From: Gemmatimonadaceae bacterium
GTDB lineage: Bacteria > Gemmatimonadota > Gemmatimonadetes > Gemmatimonadales > Gemmatimonadaceae
Direction: 5' to 3'
NCBI GenBank assembly: GCA_016742275.1
Contig: JACVCD010000019.1
Coordinates: forward strand, 1-64,000
Length of the DNA: 64,000 nucleotides
The notes under the pieces are model-generated. The model saw only the letters and a program-made list of their open reading frames with translations. It was not told the origin of the DNA and did no database searches. Position numbers and translations under genes: made by a program. Position 1 is the first letter of the stretch; every line of letters starts with the position of its first letter. This document shows positions 16,722 to 24,032 of this stretch, piece after piece.

Positions 16722-16818
16722 CTCTCTGAAGTGTGTGGGCCGCGTCAGTGCGACACCCACAGAATTGCCTTCACGAGGAGGACGAACTATGATGAATAGT
16801 CCACATTACTTTAGAGAG
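16722..16818. promoter_or_regulatory. Inverted 16-17-bp leader motif shared by divergent SDR and AraC genes
   Basis: The sequence CACATTACTTTAGAGAG (16802-16818) has an inverted relative CTCTCTGAAGTGTGTG at 16722-16737. Read toward each gene both give CACA-N-ACTT-N-AGAGAG, ending 6-9 bp before the respective ATG. AGAGAG can serve as ribosome-binding site in both directions; the conserved upstream part exceeds that need and may be the regulator's binding site. Confidence 0.45.
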
Positions 16819-16827
16819 CGTCCGAAA

Positions 16828-17742
16828 ATGATCGATCCTCTCTCAGATGTCATCGCGATGCTGCAGCCACGTGCCGTCCACACGCGGCGCATCAGTGGTG
16901 CTGGCCGATGGGCTGTGGCGTACGGCGAGTTCGGCCATCCGAGTTTTTGCATCGTGTTGGATGGCAGTTGCCGTTTGGCCGTGAACGGGCATCGCGCGCT
17001 CACCATTCAGGCCGGCGACTTTGTGCTGATGCCGGCCACTCCGGGGTTTACAATTTCCGGTTTTGATTCCGTGCGCGCGGTGCGCATGGACCCGCAGGCG
17101 AGCGCGGCGCGCGTTGGCGAGATGCGCTATGGCACACCACGCGGAAAGGCTGACGTGATCATGCTGGGTGGCTGGTTCGAATTCGAGTCACCCAATGCGG
17201 CGTTGCTGGTATCGCTGTTGCCCTCGCTGGTCCACCTGCGGGACTCCGAACGATTGGCCATGCTGGTCCGCCTCATCGGCGACGAGTCTGCGGAGCGTCT
17301 GGCGGGGCGGGAGCTGATGCTGACACGTCTTGTGGAAGCACTACTCATCGAAGCCCTGCGTGCCAAACCGGATGAGGAGGCGCCGCCAGGTCTTCTGCGT
17401 GGGCTGGCGGATGCGCAGTTGGCGCGTGCGCTGCGTCAGATGCATTCGCACATCGCGCGCTCATGGACGGTAGCTCAACTGGCTTCTGCGGCTGCGCTCT
17501 CTCGCTCGGCGTTCTATGAGCGATTCACGGCCATGGTCGGTGTCCCGCCCATGGAGTATCTCACGCAGTGGCGCATGACAGTGGCGCGCGACCTGCTGCG
17601 CCACCAGGAACTCGATGTGTCCGAGGTGGCGCAGCGGGTGGGTTATGGCTCGACCAGTGCGTTCAGCGTGGCATTCAGTCGATGTGTTGGACAGTCACCC
17701 AGTCGCTATGCAGCGGGCAGGCAAGCAGATCAGCCGAACTGA
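16828..17742 (+). CDS. AraC-family transcriptional regulator with cupin domain
   Basis: 304 residues. A cupin-type sensor domain (about 1-170, with FCIVLDGSCRLAVNGHRALTIQAGDFVLMPATPGF) precedes a double helix-turn-helix (about 200-300: WTVAQLASAAALSRSAFYERFTAMVG and DVSEVAQRVGYGSTSAFSVAFSRCVGQSPSRY). It belongs to the cupin_6-AraC group, usually activators of an adjacent oxidoreductase gene. AGAGAG precedes the ATG at 16828. Divergent from the SDR, which is its likely target. Its last 13 bp overlap the convergent next gene. Confidence 0.92.
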   Translation: MIDPLSDVIAMLQPRAVHTRRISGAGRWAVAYGEFGHPSFCIVLDGSCRLAVNGHRALTIQAGDFVLMPATPGFTISGFDSVRAVRMDPQASAARVGEMRYGTPRGKADVIMLGGWFEFESPNAALLVSLLPSLVHLRDSERLAMLVRLIGDESAERLAGRELMLTRLVEALLIEALRAKPDEEAPPGLLRGLADAQLARALRQMHSHIARSWTVAQLASAAALSRSAFYERFTAMVGVPPMEYLTQWRMTVARDLLRHQELDVSEVAQRVGYGSTSAFSVAFSRCVGQSPSRYAAGRQADQPN

Positions 17743-18371
17743 TACTGTACGTCCTGCGCGGCCTTCTTGTCTTCTCCCATCATGTAGCTGCGGCAGAAGA
17801 TACAGTGGAACTCACGAAGCGTCGGCATCTCCTTTCTGGCAGCGCTGATGGCCGTCTTGAGAGGAATGCCGAACAGAATGTTCCAGCGATTGCGCACGGT
17901 GAGAATGCTGCCGCCCCAGTCATCCATAAGCGTTTCAAGGGCACGCCCTTTCCCGCTGGCAGAAGCTTTCATCAGCATACTGAACTTCTTTTCGCGGATG
18001 GTATCGCGTCCCGAGACGGTGTCGGCAACCTGCTTGTAGGTCTCCAGGGTCTGTTTGCCGTCACTACCGGCGTGCGCCCCCTGATACTTGGAGAGCAGGT
18101 AGTTGAGACATTGTTGACCGCCGGTCACGACTTCGCGCGGCCTGGCGTGAGAGCTGTCACGGGCAAAATTCCCGATGCCCGGATCGAGCAGCGCTGCGCC
18201 GTGCTCGCCGTAAAAAATGATGCGCACACCATCAGGCACGGTGAAGGTGCTGTTCTCCTTGATATAGCCGCCGTGTGCGCTGATCATGCAGTCGCTCGAA
18301 TTGGTCCGCGACTTGAACAGGTAGAGACTTGAGCTGATTTCTGTGGCACCGCTGGGAAGGGGCTTCGCCAT
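17730..18371 (-). CDS. Hypothetical protein, possible Stv-type adhesin/effector-like domain
   Basis: 213 residues, no signal peptide or membrane segment. It begins with a segment (SRTNSSDCMISAHGGYI) containing His-Gly-Gly, then GVRIIFYGEHGAALLDPGI, and ends with FHCIFCRSY. The HGG and EHG motifs recall a domain described as putative adhesin Stv; I give this only as a resemblance. GGAG precedes the ATG at 18371. The gene stands between a convergent AraC gene and a terminator, so it is a single-gene unit. Confidence 0.5.
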   Translation of the reverse strand: MAKPLPSGATEISSSLYLFKSRTNSSDCMISAHGGYIKENSTFTVPDGVRIIFYGEHGAALLDPGIGNFARDSSHARPREVVTGGQQCLNYLLSKYQGAHAGSDGKQTLETYKQVADTVSGRDTIREKKFSMLMKASASGKGRALETLMDDWGGSILTVRNRWNILFGIPLKTAISAARKEMPTLREFHCIFCRSYMMGEDKKAAQDVQYQFG

Positions 18372-18422
18372 GCAGATCTCCAGGGAGGGGTGAGATGCCA
18401 CAATCTTACTCTCCAACGACGA

Positions 18423-18456
18423 ACTCCGCATTTGCCATGCGGCGCAAATGCGGAGT
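18423..18456 (-). terminator. 13-bp perfect hairpin after the SRPBCC gene
   Basis: ACTCCGCATTTGC (18423-18435) pairs perfectly with 18444-18456 around an 8-nt loop. It begins 17 bp after the SRPBCC stop and ends before the next minus-strand gene. The U-tract is poor (TCGTCGTT), so it may act as an mRNA 3' stabiliser as well as a terminator. Confidence 0.6.
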
Positions 18457-18473
18457 CGTTTCGTTGTAGTGAC

Positions 18474-19451
18474 TCAGGCGACCGCCAGCACCTCGCGTTC
18501 GAGTCGCGCATAGCTCGATTCCATGCCCTTGGTCATGCCGGTGCCAAGAATCATGTCGCGCAATTCCTTGCTGGGATACGTGATGACGAAGCTGAGCAGC
18601 GTGCCACCGTCCACCGGAATGAGCGTGAGTTCATTCCGGGTGCTTGGTCCGGGCGTGCCAATCATGCGTTCCGAGGTCACGGCACGATACGGTGCTGCGG
18701 ATTCGAGCAATTCGCCTTCGAAACCAAATCGCTGCGAGCCGTCGGTGTTCTCCCATTCGTAGCGATAGGAGTCACCGACGTTGATGGCCACTTCGCATAC
18801 GGGCATGGTCCATCCTTCGGGGCCCAGCATCCATCGCTTGAGCAAGGCTGCTTCATGATGGGCGCGCCACACCTGCGGCACGGTTCCACGAATGACACGG
18901 CTGATGCGTACCTGGGTGTCACTGAGCAGCTGCGCGTCGGTCACGAGATCAGCGGAGAATGAGCGCAGATCGGCCAGTACACCATCGATCTGCCCCATGG
19001 CCGAACGCATGCCATCCATCATGCCCATCTGCACCAGCTGTTCCATGGCTTCGACGGACGCGTACTGCGTGACGATCTTCGCGCGTGATCCCGACGCCGT
19101 GGACTCGAAATTGAACGTCATGCGCATGGTGGGCATGCTCGTACTCTTCTGGCCGTTCTCGTCGGAGAATCCGTCCTCCACTTCGAATCGCGTATGCGGC
19201 TCGACGGCAAGGAAGCGGAACCATCCACCAGCCCGCGTGCCGTCGGGACCGGTCATGTAGTAGTGGGACTCGCCACCAACAGCCATGTCATGGCGTGTGA
19301 AGGTCGCGGGCCATTCGACGGGACCCCAGAAGCGCTCGAGTTGACGCGGGTCGGCGTAGGCGTCCCACAGACGCGCCACCGGGACGGCGTACTCGCCGAT
19401 GATCGTAAGCGTCAGAGACTCGGCGTTGGAAATCACTTCGGTGATGGGCAT
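18474..19451 (-). CDS. Tandem SRPBCC (AHSA1-type) protein
   Basis: 325 residues containing two complete START-like AHSA1 domains in one chain: about 10-150 (VPVARLWDAYADPRQLERFWGP, GGWFRFLAVEPHTRFEVEDGFS) and 168-310 (GTVPQVWRAHHEAALLKRWMLGPEGW, ERMIGTPGPSTRNELTLIP). Such domains bind small hydrophobic ligands; single-domain proteins normally follow ArsR regulators, as here, where the ATG is 13 bp after the ArsR stop. A two-domain fusion suggests internal duplication. Cytoplasmic; ligand unknown; probably derepressed together with its regulator. Confidence 0.88.
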   Translation of the reverse strand: MPITEVISNAESLTLTIIGEYAVPVARLWDAYADPRQLERFWGPVEWPATFTRHDMAVGGESHYYMTGPDGTRAGGWFRFLAVEPHTRFEVEDGFSDENGQKSTSMPTMRMTFNFESTASGSRAKIVTQYASVEAMEQLVQMGMMDGMRSAMGQIDGVLADLRSFSADLVTDAQLLSDTQVRISRVIRGTVPQVWRAHHEAALLKRWMLGPEGWTMPVCEVAINVGDSYRYEWENTDGSQRFGFEGELLESAAPYRAVTSERMIGTPGPSTRNELTLIPVDGGTLLSFVITYPSKELRDMILGTGMTKGMESSYARLEREVLAVA

Positions 19452-19464
19452 GGCGATATCCTGG

Positions 19465-19821
19465 CTATTTCCTGGTGGGCGGCTTGGGATCAGCCAGCAC
19501 ATCGTCGAGCTGACTGAAACGGGAGATCCAGATTTGTTCGAGCTTGAACAACAGGGCGCGCGCTTGTGCGATGCGTTCAGGATTGCTTCGCACGATGCGT
19601 TCCCGTCCACGTGATTCCTTGCTCACGAGACCGGCCTCCTCGAGCATGGCGACATGCTTCTGCACGGCCGCGAACGACATGTCGTAGCGCGCGGCGAGTG
19701 TGGAAACGGACGCGGGTTCACCGGCCAGGAGCCGGGTCACGATGTCGCGCCGTGTGGCGTCAGCGAGGGCCCGGAAGAGCCGGTCGAGCTCGTCGTCGGT
19801 GAGTGGAGAACGTACAACCAT
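19465..19821 (-). CDS. ArsR-family transcriptional regulator
   Basis: 118 residues with an ArsR winged helix (about 5-90: LFRALADATRRDIVTRLLAGEPASVSTLAARYDMSFAAVQKHVAMLEEAGLV). It lacks the CxC metal site of arsenic sensors, as expected for the SRPBCC-linked subgroup. The ATG at 19821 is preferred to one 12 codons upstream because it stands exactly where a -35/-10 pair would start transcription; it also lies in the centre of a palindrome. It is the first gene of a two-gene operon with the SRPBCC protein. Confidence 0.9.
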   Translation of the reverse strand: MVVRSPLTDDELDRLFRALADATRRDIVTRLLAGEPASVSTLAARYDMSFAAVQKHVAMLEEAGLVSKESRGRERIVRSNPERIAQARALLFKLEQIWISRFSQLDDVLADPKPPTRK

Positions 19822-19857
19822 GTGGTTGTATATATGGGTAACCGGATTTTCGCGCAA
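19813..19857 (-). promoter_or_regulatory. Leaderless promoter with palindromic operator centred on the ArsR start codon
   Basis: On the minus strand TTGCGC (19857-19852), a 17-bp spacer, TATATA (19834-19829) and 7 bp lead directly to ATG at 19821, leaving no room for a leader. TACAACCA (19813-19820) and TGGTTGTA (19823-19830) form a palindrome with a 2-bp spacer that overlaps the ATG and the end of the -10 box, a position suited to autorepression by the ArsR product. Confidence 0.7.
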
Positions 19858-19874
19858 GTCCCGGGATTTTTACT

Positions 19875-21200
19875 TCACTTCACTTCGCGCCCGCGGCGAA
19901 TGACCAGTGCGATCTGGCGCGTGTTGGTGATGTCGGCGAGCGGATCGGCCTTGAGCACGAGCAGGTCCGCAGCTTTGCCGATGGCAATGGTGCCATGCGT
20001 GGCATCGAGTCCGGCGGCTTCGGCGGCATGACGTGTCGCCGCTATGAGCGCGTCCATTGGTGTAAGACCGGACTCCACGAGGAGACGCAGTTCCTCATGG
20101 AGATTCGGCATGGCACCGGCTTCGTCGCTGCTAATGCCATCGGTGCCAGCCACGATACGCACACCTGCTGCATGCGCTGCACGTGTGAGCATTTGTGCCT
20201 GCGCGAGCCGTTGCGCGCTGGTGGTGTCGCCCGGTCGGCCGGCACCGCGATACACCCACAGTGTGGGCTCTAACAACATGTTGCGTGCTTTCATTGCCGC
20301 GAATAGACGCTGCAATGATGCTTCATCGCCACGCACGGTGCGATCACCATCGGCGCGTTTCTCGTAGGTCGGTAACCCGGTGGCGGGTTCCCAGGCCAAC
20401 AACAGCGCATGTGATCCCACATCGACTCCGCCCTGCACAATATCGATTGGCTTGGCAGGAAAGAGAGCGAGATGCGCCCACGTCTTGATGCGTTGCCGTT
20501 TGGCCTCTGCGGCAATTTTCGCCACAAGCGCCGGCGTGAGATCAGCATAGAGTTTGAGGCCACGTGCTCCGGTGCCGCGCGCCTCGGCAATCACTTGCCG
20601 AAGATCGGTGGTGTCAAAGACGGCGCGTGTCCACGCTGCGGTTCCCGGCGGCAAGCCTGCGCTGGCGCTTCGTACACGAGGATCGGCAAAGAAACCCGGG
20701 CCCGAGAGCAAAGCGGAATAGCTGATGACGGGTGATTCGATGTCGCCGACGTCCGCAGCGCGCGATAGATCTGCAAGAGCGCGTGCGTCTCCTGCCATGT
20801 CCCGTACGGCGACGACTCCACCGCGCAGTGCGTTCCGGAGACGTCCCTCCACACGAGGACGTCGATCGCTCACGCTGGGATTGGTGGCGAGATGCACATG
20901 TGCGTCAATGAGTCCCGGCAACAGCCACTGACCGGTGAGATCCCGCACGTCGGCGTCGGTGGGCACCGCGCCGCTGCCATCGGGAGCGATTGACGCGATT
21001 CGCCCATCACGCAACACCACCGTCATGCCACTGCGTGGCGGTGCCCCGGTGCCATCGATGAGCGTGGCGTGTTGCAGCACGAGCGCACGAACCGGTTGTG
21101 TCTGCTGCCACTCCATGTTGGTGTTCATGGCCGTGGCCATGGCCGCGACGGCTATGGAAGAAGCAACACATACCGCAACCGTTCGCATGGCTGGCTTCAT
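19875..21200 (-). CDS. Exported metal-dependent amidohydrolase
   Basis: 441 residues with a signal peptide (about 1-26). The amidohydrolase-1 metal motif DAHVHL occurs near residue 100, followed by a KLYADLTPALVAKIAAEAKRQRIKTWAHL segment with Lys and His ligands and GTDGI with the catalytic Asp near 350. It resembles imidazolonepropionase-like exported enzymes of unknown substrate that are abundant in this kind of genome. The C-terminus KADPLADITNTRQIALVIRRGREV is the usual small beta-sandwich completion. The start at 21200 gives the best signal peptide; no ribosome-binding site is evident. Divergent from the SnoaL-like gene. Confidence 0.87.
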   Translation of the reverse strand: MKPAMRTVAVCVASSIAVAAMATAMNTNMEWQQTQPVRALVLQHATLIDGTGAPPRSGMTVVLRDGRIASIAPDGSGAVPTDADVRDLTGQWLLPGLIDAHVHLATNPSVSDRRPRVEGRLRNALRGGVVAVRDMAGDARALADLSRAADVGDIESPVISYSALLSGPGFFADPRVRSASAGLPPGTAAWTRAVFDTTDLRQVIAEARGTGARGLKLYADLTPALVAKIAAEAKRQRIKTWAHLALFPAKPIDIVQGGVDVGSHALLLAWEPATGLPTYEKRADGDRTVRGDEASLQRLFAAMKARNMLLEPTLWVYRGAGRPGDTTSAQRLAQAQMLTRAAHAAGVRIVAGTDGISSDEAGAMPNLHEELRLLVESGLTPMDALIAATRHAAEAAGLDATHGTIAIGKAADLLVLKADPLADITNTRQIALVIRRGREVK

Positions 21201-21281
21201 AGCAATGATCGGGGCAAGAGGGGCAGTGCGCAGCACAGTAGGCGCTCCCAATGTACGCCGGGAATCCGTAAGTTGGCGATC

Positions 21282-21770
21282 ATGCGACTCACACACATTC
21301 TTCTCGCGGCGTCACTGCTGGCCGGTTCGGCTCCGCTGCTGCATTCGCAGGGAGCGTCGTCCACAGCATCCTCTGCCGCGTCATCTGGACCCACATCGCC
21401 ACCTTCGGTGGCGATGCCTCCCGAGCTCGATCGCGTCTTGCGTGACTATGAGCGCGCGTGGCGTACCCGGGATCTGGCCGCGCTGGTGAGTCTGTTCACT
21501 TCTGACGGCTGGGTGCTGCAGTCGGGGCGCGCACCGGTCCGGGGTCATGAAGCACTCACCGCCGCGTATCGAGGGCAGGGCGGTGCGGATCTCAAATTGC
21601 GTGCGCTGTCGTATGCCAGCGCTGACAGCATCGCGTTCATCATCGGTGGCTATCGCTACGGGACTGCAACAACCGATATGGGCAAGTTCACGCTGACGCT
21701 CCGGCGTGCAGCTGGAGGGAAGTGGATGATTTTTTCGGATATGGACAACGGCAATTCTCGTACACCATGA
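21282..21770 (+). CDS. Secreted SnoaL/DUF4440-like protein
   Basis: 162 residues with a signal peptide cleaved near LHSQ (residue 23), a Ser/Pro-rich linker, then an NTF2-like domain (about 45-160: LDRVLRDYERAWRTRDLAALVSLFTSDGWVLQSGRAPVRGHEAL and KWMIFSDMDNGN). This fold binds small ligands or has weak isomerase activity; the role is unknown. No ribosome-binding site; TAAGTT lies 7 bp before the ATG, in keeping with a leaderless start. Its stop codon TGA is the first three bases of TGAACTGC, the terminal sequence of the repeat that follows. Confidence 0.75.
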   Translation: MRLTHILLAASLLAGSAPLLHSQGASSTASSAASSGPTSPPSVAMPPELDRVLRDYERAWRTRDLAALVSLFTSDGWVLQSGRAPVRGHEALTAAYRGQGGADLKLRALSYASADSIAFIIGGYRYGTATTDMGKFTLTLRRAAGGKWMIFSDMDNGNSRTP

Positions 21771-21780
21771 ACTGCTAGTG

Positions 21781-21911
21781 TGAACTGCGTAAAGGAACGG
21801 CGGGCGTAAGGTGGGTGGCGTAAAGGAACAGCAAGCGACCGTTACTGCGTAAAGGGTAAGCTGGACTGCGTAAAGGAACAGTACGCGAGACTGCGGTAAC
21901 GAGTACCGTCA
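21781..21911 (+). repeat. GCGTAAAG element, copy 1 (single arm)
   Basis: About 130 bp with GCGTAAAG at 21787, 21818, 21847 and 21868 and a GCGTAAG variant at 21804. Internal landmarks shared with the other copies are the outer end TGAACTGCGTAAAGG, the block AGCAAGCGACCG and the inner end with GCGAGAC-GCGGTA. It corresponds to one arm of the 236-bp foldback copies, running from the outer end slightly past the centre. It fills the gap between the SnoaL-like gene and the methyltransferase gene. Confidence 0.9.
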
Positions 21912-21934
21912 GTGTTACCATCAACTATTCATAC

Positions 21935-22384
21935 GTGACTGAACGCATCTCGCCGCGGCTACGAACAATGGTGGACGCATTGCCGCTACGCGAAGGGATG
22001 CGTGTACTCGAAATCGGATGCGGTCCCGGTGTGGCAGCGCGTGCTGTACAGCAGCGCATCGGCAATGGCTATGTGCTGGGTATTGATCGATCGAACAAGG
22101 CGATTCAGCAGGCGGTGGCAATGAGTCCGGATCTCATCGCCAGTGGGGTGCTGGCGTATCGATGTGTGGCCATCGAAAACTTCGAACTGGCTATAGACGA
22201 AGCACCGTTCGACCTCGTGTTTGCCATACGGGTCGGCGCACTGGATGGGCGGCACCCGGAACTCGAGCGGGAAGCGTTGGCGCGTATTAGGCGAGCGATC
22301 GCTTCCGATGGGCGGCTGTTTGTCGACGGAATAGAGAGAGGTGAACTGCGTAAAGGAACGGCGGGCGTAAGGGGAACGGCGTAA
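21935..22384 (+). CDS. Class I SAM-dependent methyltransferase, C-terminus replaced by repeat
   Basis: 149 residues starting at GTG. The SAM-binding motif VLEIGCGPG (about 26-34) and the following acidic loop (LGIDRS) are intact, and the chain proceeds to ASDGRLFVDG, near the usual end of the core fold. The last 15 codons, from about 22342, are read from the GCGTAAAG element, which also supplies the stop. The element therefore probably landed in the 3' end of the gene and swapped the original tail; because the core is nearly complete the protein may still be active. Substrate unknown. Confidence 0.75.
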   Translation: MTERISPRLRTMVDALPLREGMRVLEIGCGPGVAARAVQQRIGNGYVLGIDRSNKAIQQAVAMSPDLIASGVLAYRCVAIENFELAIDEAPFDLVFAIRVGALDGRHPELEREALARIRRAIASDGRLFVDGIERGELRKGTAGVRGTA

Positions 22385-22577
22385 AGAGACGGCAATCGAC
22401 CGAAACGGCGTGAAGGGTGAGCGGGAACTGCAGAAAGAAACGGTACGCGCCACCGCGGTCTCGGGTGCGGTTCCTTTACGCTGTCTTGCTCACGTAATTC
22501 CTCTTTACGCCGTATCGGTCGCTTGCAGTTCCTTCCCGCGGTTCCCCCTTACGTCCGCTGTTTCTTTACGCAGTTCA
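22342..22577. repeat. GCGTAAAG foldback element, copy 2 (full, 236 bp)
   Basis: Two arms of roughly 115 bp face each other, centred near 22450 (GAAACGGTACG against CGCGGTCTC). The left arm begins TGAACTGCGTAAAGG at 22342 and the right arm ends with the complement, CTTTACGCAGTTCA, at 22577. Each arm repeats GCGTAAAG or close variants four to five times and contains the AGCAAGCGACCG-type block. The left end lies inside the methyltransferase frame and the right end is 47 bp before the transporter start. If transcribed it could fold into one long imperfect hairpin. Confidence 0.9.
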
Positions 22578-22624
22578 TTCGCCCCGATGTGACCGCGCAG
22601 TATCGACACCGGTTAGTCTCACAC

Positions 22625-23794
22625 ATGCCCCCGAAACTGCCCCCGCTTCAGTCCTGGTCCTCTGCATTCATCGCCGTCCTCATTGGCTTCGGTGGTACCA
22701 TTGCGCTGGTGGTACAGGCCATGCGCGCGCTCGGGGCATCGGTGGAGCACATTGGTTCGGGCGTGACCGCGCTGTGTCTCGGTATTGCGATTGGAGGCGC
22801 GGCGCTGTCGTACCGTTTACGCATGCCGGTGTTGCTGGCGTGGTCCACACCAGGAGCAGCGCTGCTGGTTGCCACTTCACCGGGCGTGACGTGGAATGTG
22901 GCGGTGGCCGTGTTTATTGCCGCATCATTGATGACCATCGCCGTTGGTGCAGTGCCAATGTTTGGCCGACTGGCCGAACGCATCCCTTCATCGATTGCTT
23001 CAGCGATGCTGGCGGGTGTGTTGTTGCCGTTCTGCCTTTCGCTGTTCCGCTTGGGTAGTACGGATTGGGCCATGCTGGTGGTGCTCGTGGCCGTCTTCAT
23101 TGTGGCACGGCAACGCTGGCCGCTTCATGCGTTGTTGCTCGCTCTCGGCGCGGGCGTGATACTGGCACTCACACGTGGTGATGTCAGCAGTGTGCCAAGC
23201 GGGCCGACATTTGGCACACTGACAGCGGTTGTCCCGTCGTTTGATGTACAGGCCATTCTGAGTCTGGCAATTCCACTCTTCCTGGTGACGTTGGTTTCGC
23301 AGAATTTGCCTGGTCTGGTCGTGTTGCGTGCCTCGGGATACCAGCCGAATTCCGGTACACTACTGATTGGCAGCGGAGTGGCTGGTGTGGCGGCTGCGCC
23401 CTTTGGTGCACATATCGTGAACCTCGCGGCGCTTACGGCTGCGATCTGCACGAGTGATGATGCGCATCCGGATCGCAATCAGCGATGGAAAGTTGGGGTG
23501 TTGTACGCGGCGTTCTATCTGCTGCTGGCCATCTTTTCGCCCGCGCTCGTGCGTCTCTTTCTTGCGTTGCCGTCGCCAGTGATTGTTGGACTGACCGGTG
23601 TGGCATTGATCCCAGCACTTATCAATGCACTCGATGCGATGCTCGTTGTGAAAGAGGATCGCGATGCCGCCATTGTCACCTTTCTTGCGACGGGGTCCGG
23701 GCTTGCGCTCTTCGGGCTTGGCGCTGCGTTCTGGGGATTGCTGGTGGGGTTTGTGGCAATAGGAGCGAAGATGTTGATGAAGCGAAGCGCATAG
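22625..23794 (+). CDS. BenE/YdcO-family benzoate-type transporter
   Basis: 389 residues with about 12 hydrophobic segments and no signal peptide, an inner-membrane protein. The sequence matches the BenE family of putative benzoate:proton symporters: N-terminal SAFIAVLIGFGGTIALVVQA, the STPGAAL motif in the third or fourth helix, RIPSSIASAMLAGVLLPFCL, and the QNLPGLVVLRASGYQP segment with a PFGAHIVNLAALTAAICT re-entrant region. Some homologues probably carry other aromatic acids. The ATG at 22625 has no ribosome-binding site. It stands between copies 2 and 3 of the repeat; its TAG stop is one base before copy 3. Confidence 0.9.
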   Translation: MPPKLPPLQSWSSAFIAVLIGFGGTIALVVQAMRALGASVEHIGSGVTALCLGIAIGGAALSYRLRMPVLLAWSTPGAALLVATSPGVTWNVAVAVFIAASLMTIAVGAVPMFGRLAERIPSSIASAMLAGVLLPFCLSLFRLGSTDWAMLVVLVAVFIVARQRWPLHALLLALGAGVILALTRGDVSSVPSGPTFGTLTAVVPSFDVQAILSLAIPLFLVTLVSQNLPGLVVLRASGYQPNSGTLLIGSGVAGVAAAPFGAHIVNLAALTAAICTSDDAHPDRNQRWKVGVLYAAFYLLLAIFSPALVRLFLALPSPVIVGLTGVALIPALINALDAMLVVKEDRDAAIVTFLATGSGLALFGLGAAFWGLLVGFVAIGAKMLMKRSA

Positions 23795-23795
23795 A

Positions 23796-24032
23796 TGAAC
23801 GGCGTAAAGGAACAGCGGGCGTAAAGAAGAAGTAGGCGGGAAGGAACAGCAAGCGACCGATGGGGCGTAAAGGGTAAGCTGGAACTGCGTAAAGAGACGG
23901 TATGCGCTACCGCGGTCTCGCGTGCGGTTGCTTTACGCGGTCTTGCTCACGCGGTTCTGTTTACGCCGTATCGGTCGCTTGCTGTTTCTTTACGCCGTTC
24001 ACCTTACGCCCGCAGTTCCTTTACGCAGTTCA
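23796..24032. repeat. GCGTAAAG foldback element, copy 3 (full, 237 bp)
   Basis: Same architecture and almost the same length as copy 2, starting TGAACGGCGTAAAGG at 23796 and ending CTTTACGCAGTTCA at 24032, with the axis around GGTATGCGCTACC. It exactly fills the gap between two convergent genes: the transporter TAG ends at 23794, and the synthetase stop TGA (24032-24030) is the first three bases of the element end. It may act as a bidirectional terminator. Confidence 0.9.

Noticed and set aside
21781-24032. GCGTAAAG repeats as a CRISPR array.
   Set aside because: Spacing is irregular, units are short (8-12 bp), copies occur in inverted arms, there are no unique equal-length spacers and no cas genes.
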